Assembly (NCBI RefSeq): GCF_003597395.2
Contig: NC_133770.1
Span: 89,004,441-89,068,440, forward strand
Source of the DNA: Chelonoidis abingdonii
Lineage: Eukaryota; Chordata; Testudines; Testudinidae
DNA length: 64,000 nucleotides
Direction of reading: 5' to 3'
In this document: piece by piece, positions 55,148 through 58,100 of the stretch
Position numbering within the stretch: position 1 is the first letter of the stretch
Layout of the letters: every line of letters begins with the position of its first letter
Program-made: the position numbers and the translations under genes
The notes under the pieces: generated by a model
Told to the model about the DNA's origin: nothing
Database searches by the model: none
The model's input: only the letters and a program-made list of their open reading frames with translations

Positions 55148-58100
55148 GATTTCTATTTTTACGGTATTTTTTTAAAAACATAACCACAGTTAAATCGAGG
55201 CCTGACTGTACAGTGTCTTCCCCGGCCAAATGTACTGCTACATAAACACCCTGGTGGATGCACCAATTCCATAGCTTTATCACCCATGCAAAAGGGGTGG
55301 AGTGAATACCCACCTGTTCGACGAGATAATACACTGCTGACATTTTGTCCACTACTACTTGCATGACCTTCCCTTGAAAGTGAGGGAGGAACAATCTCAG
55401 GGTCAGGTGAACAGTTTTTAGTTCCAGTACGTTGATGTGCAACATTCTTTCCTGAGAAGACAAACGTCCTTAAACTATTAAGTGGTTCAAGTGTCCCCTC
55501 AACCTTTGGATGGTGCATATGAAATCACTGGATCTGAGAGATTAAACTCCACACCTTTGAGCTCACTGGTCCTGTCTGGCTACCTGTCTAGTGAGGTTAT
55601 TATGATCTGGGGCACTATGAGCAATGTGCAATATCATCTGCATAGATGAATTTATGGGATTATGTGACCATAATGTCGCTGGTACAGAGACTGAACAGTG
55701 CAGGTGCTAAAACAGATCCTTGTGGGATGTCACTGTTCAATCTCTGTGATTTGCTAGCAGATTCACCAACATGTACAGTGAATCTTCTATTACTTGGCAT
55801 CTTGATGATGACAGTTTGATGATTATCATTAGCTTTCCCATGCCAATTTCAACCAGACACCTTTGAGACATACAGTATCATATGCAGAAGAAAGGTCAAT
55901 TGATGCTGCCACTGTTTTTAATTTTAACTGCTAGATTTCACAGATTTTATGTCGCTGGTTAAGACCAGTACCAGGCCGTTTCTTGAGGAATTCTGCATAT
56001 ATTCTGTCCATTCCTACTGCTTTCCTGGGCCTAGTATTGAAGAGGCCCTTGTCCGTTTCATCTTCTGTTAAGGGGCAAAAAGGGATGAATACAACTGACA
56101 CTACTTTACTGAGCAGTAAAGTTTTTGTGGACTTGCTGCCTTACGTTTTTATCCACTGGCACACAGGTGCTGGCAAACAACTATGCAGCAATGCACCTGA
56201 CCTTACTTGAGGTGGTTTGCAAGCTTCTGCAGCTACCCTGCCTAATCTCTCAAATTCATAACTGGGGATGAAGGTGAGATCCAGGAACTGAAGGCACGTC
56301 TCCCCTCTTGTGTGCTATGCACTTCAAAGCCAGATCTGAGACATGCTCCAGAGGTAGAGGGTGGACTAGGGCCGTCACTGTGGCGGAACTCTTCGGAACC
56401 AAGGAGGTAGTTGGGGTCAATACAGGAGCAAGGTCTACTGTGACACCAAATCTGATGAGCCACATGGGCTAAACTCCCTCACTGCTGTGATGGGGGATGC
56501 GGCTGATCTCCACATAGGAGCCATAACAGTGTTATCTGAAATAAGCATAACCAATAATACTGATGCATTGGAACTGGCACTGCTAACACTGGCAGTCTTG
56601 CTCCCATGCTGCTCTTTCCTTGGTGCCACAGCATCTCAGCCTGATGGTCCTTGTTCACAGATACCACTCATGTCCATCTTCCAGGATCTGGAAGATGTAG
56701 TTGGAGCCAGTTCTGCAGCTGTGGAGACCCAGTCAGAGTTAGACAATTGTAAGGCATGAGATACTGCACTGGTGAGGGTGGCCAGACTGGTTCTTGACAT
56801 TTTCTCTATAACTGAGGTGGAGAGATGTGATCACACAGGCCTTGATTTGGACACGTATGTCCTTGGAGGTTTGAACAGGAGAGGCACAGAAACCAAGTCC
56901 AGCCCTGTCAGAGGACGTGGTTTTTTGGAACCTGCAGTCTGCTGGAGCCACCAGAGACCACCAGCGCAGAGGTTGGTAGTCCCTGGAAGCAAAGTCTAAC
57001 CTTAAGAGGGTCTACCCTTAAGGGTCTCCTTAAAGCAGAAGTTGGAGACAAATCTCCCCATCCTGAAGGGCTCTGAGGGTCAGGGTATGGCAAATCAAAC
57101 ACCCAGATGTCAAGAGGCCTCCATATACACACTTTAGGAACATGTCTTCTGATACCAGGGAAATGGCTGGACAGGAAGTGCATCTCTTAAATCAGGTTCC
57201 TTTTGCTTCCTCGATTTCACCATTCCTCAGAACTGGGGAAGTACCCTAACTGCTAGTAGGTAACTGAAAGTTAACGCTAACTTTGAAGAGAAAACTCTTG
57301 GCTTCAAGTAACTGGAGGGTTCACATCCGTCCTGGCATGTGATTGGAAGGAGCAGCCGTGAGAAGGGCACTCCAACCCTTTTATAGCCTCCATCTTTAGT
57401 GCACCTGGATGCCAACTGGAGGGGTGAAAGAGCACTCTAGCTCAGGAGTGGCCAACCGGTAGCTCCGGAGCCACATGCAGCTCTTCAATAGTTAATATGC
57501 AGCTCCTTGTATAGGCACCAACTCCAGGGCTGGAGATACAGGCGCCAACTTTCCTATGTGCACTGCTCAACCCCTGGCTCTGCCACAGGCCCTACCCGCA
57601 CTCCACCCCTTCCCACCCTCTCACCTGAGCCTACTATTCCCTTGCTCCTCCCCCTCCCGCACACCACAAAACAGCTGATCAGAAGGTGCGAGGAGGGAGG
57701 GGGAAGCGCTGATTGGCGAAGCTGCCAATGGGCAGGAGGCACTGGGAGCCGGAGGGTGAGCTGATGGGGGGCTGCTGGCTCTTTGGCGATGTACATTGGT
57801 AAATTCTGGCTCCTTCTCCAACTCAGCTTGGCCACCCCCGCTCTAGCTGATACTCCTGCAAGCGGATTCCACCTCAAGGCAACACAAATAGGTGCAACAT
57901 CCATAAATGGGAATATGCAAAGCCACTTGAAGAAGGTCACTTGTACTCCATGATCTTTACTGGCTTACAATTAGCTGCAAAATGCAATTCATGCTGGTTA
58001 TCCATAATTCTTCAAATGGTTTTGGATTCTGGTATTTTAAAAATCTCTTCTCCTGTGTGCCACCTAACTGCATTTTCAGTGGAGACTTTGGTTCTGGAAT

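Larger units (their letters stand above)
52181..57955 (-). mobile_element. DIRS-type retrotransposon with several nested insertions
   Basis: The low terminus reads cacttacctgtaaactggag, ttcaagagggctctgcat. The high terminus on the other strand reads tacaagtgaccttcttcaag, tggctttgcatattccc. Near 52433-52540 an internal complementary region reads gaatatgcagagccatctca, aagaactccagtgacaggca and then ttctttgagtggctccgcat, matching complements of both termini joined. Minus-strand remnants are gag (about 56.2-57.4 kb), RNase H (55.21-55.52 kb) and recombinase (52.6-52.9 kb). The RT region is replaced by a LINE fragment. Hosts insertions at 53274, 53976 and 57443. Same sense strand as CLASP2. Confidence 0.8.
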
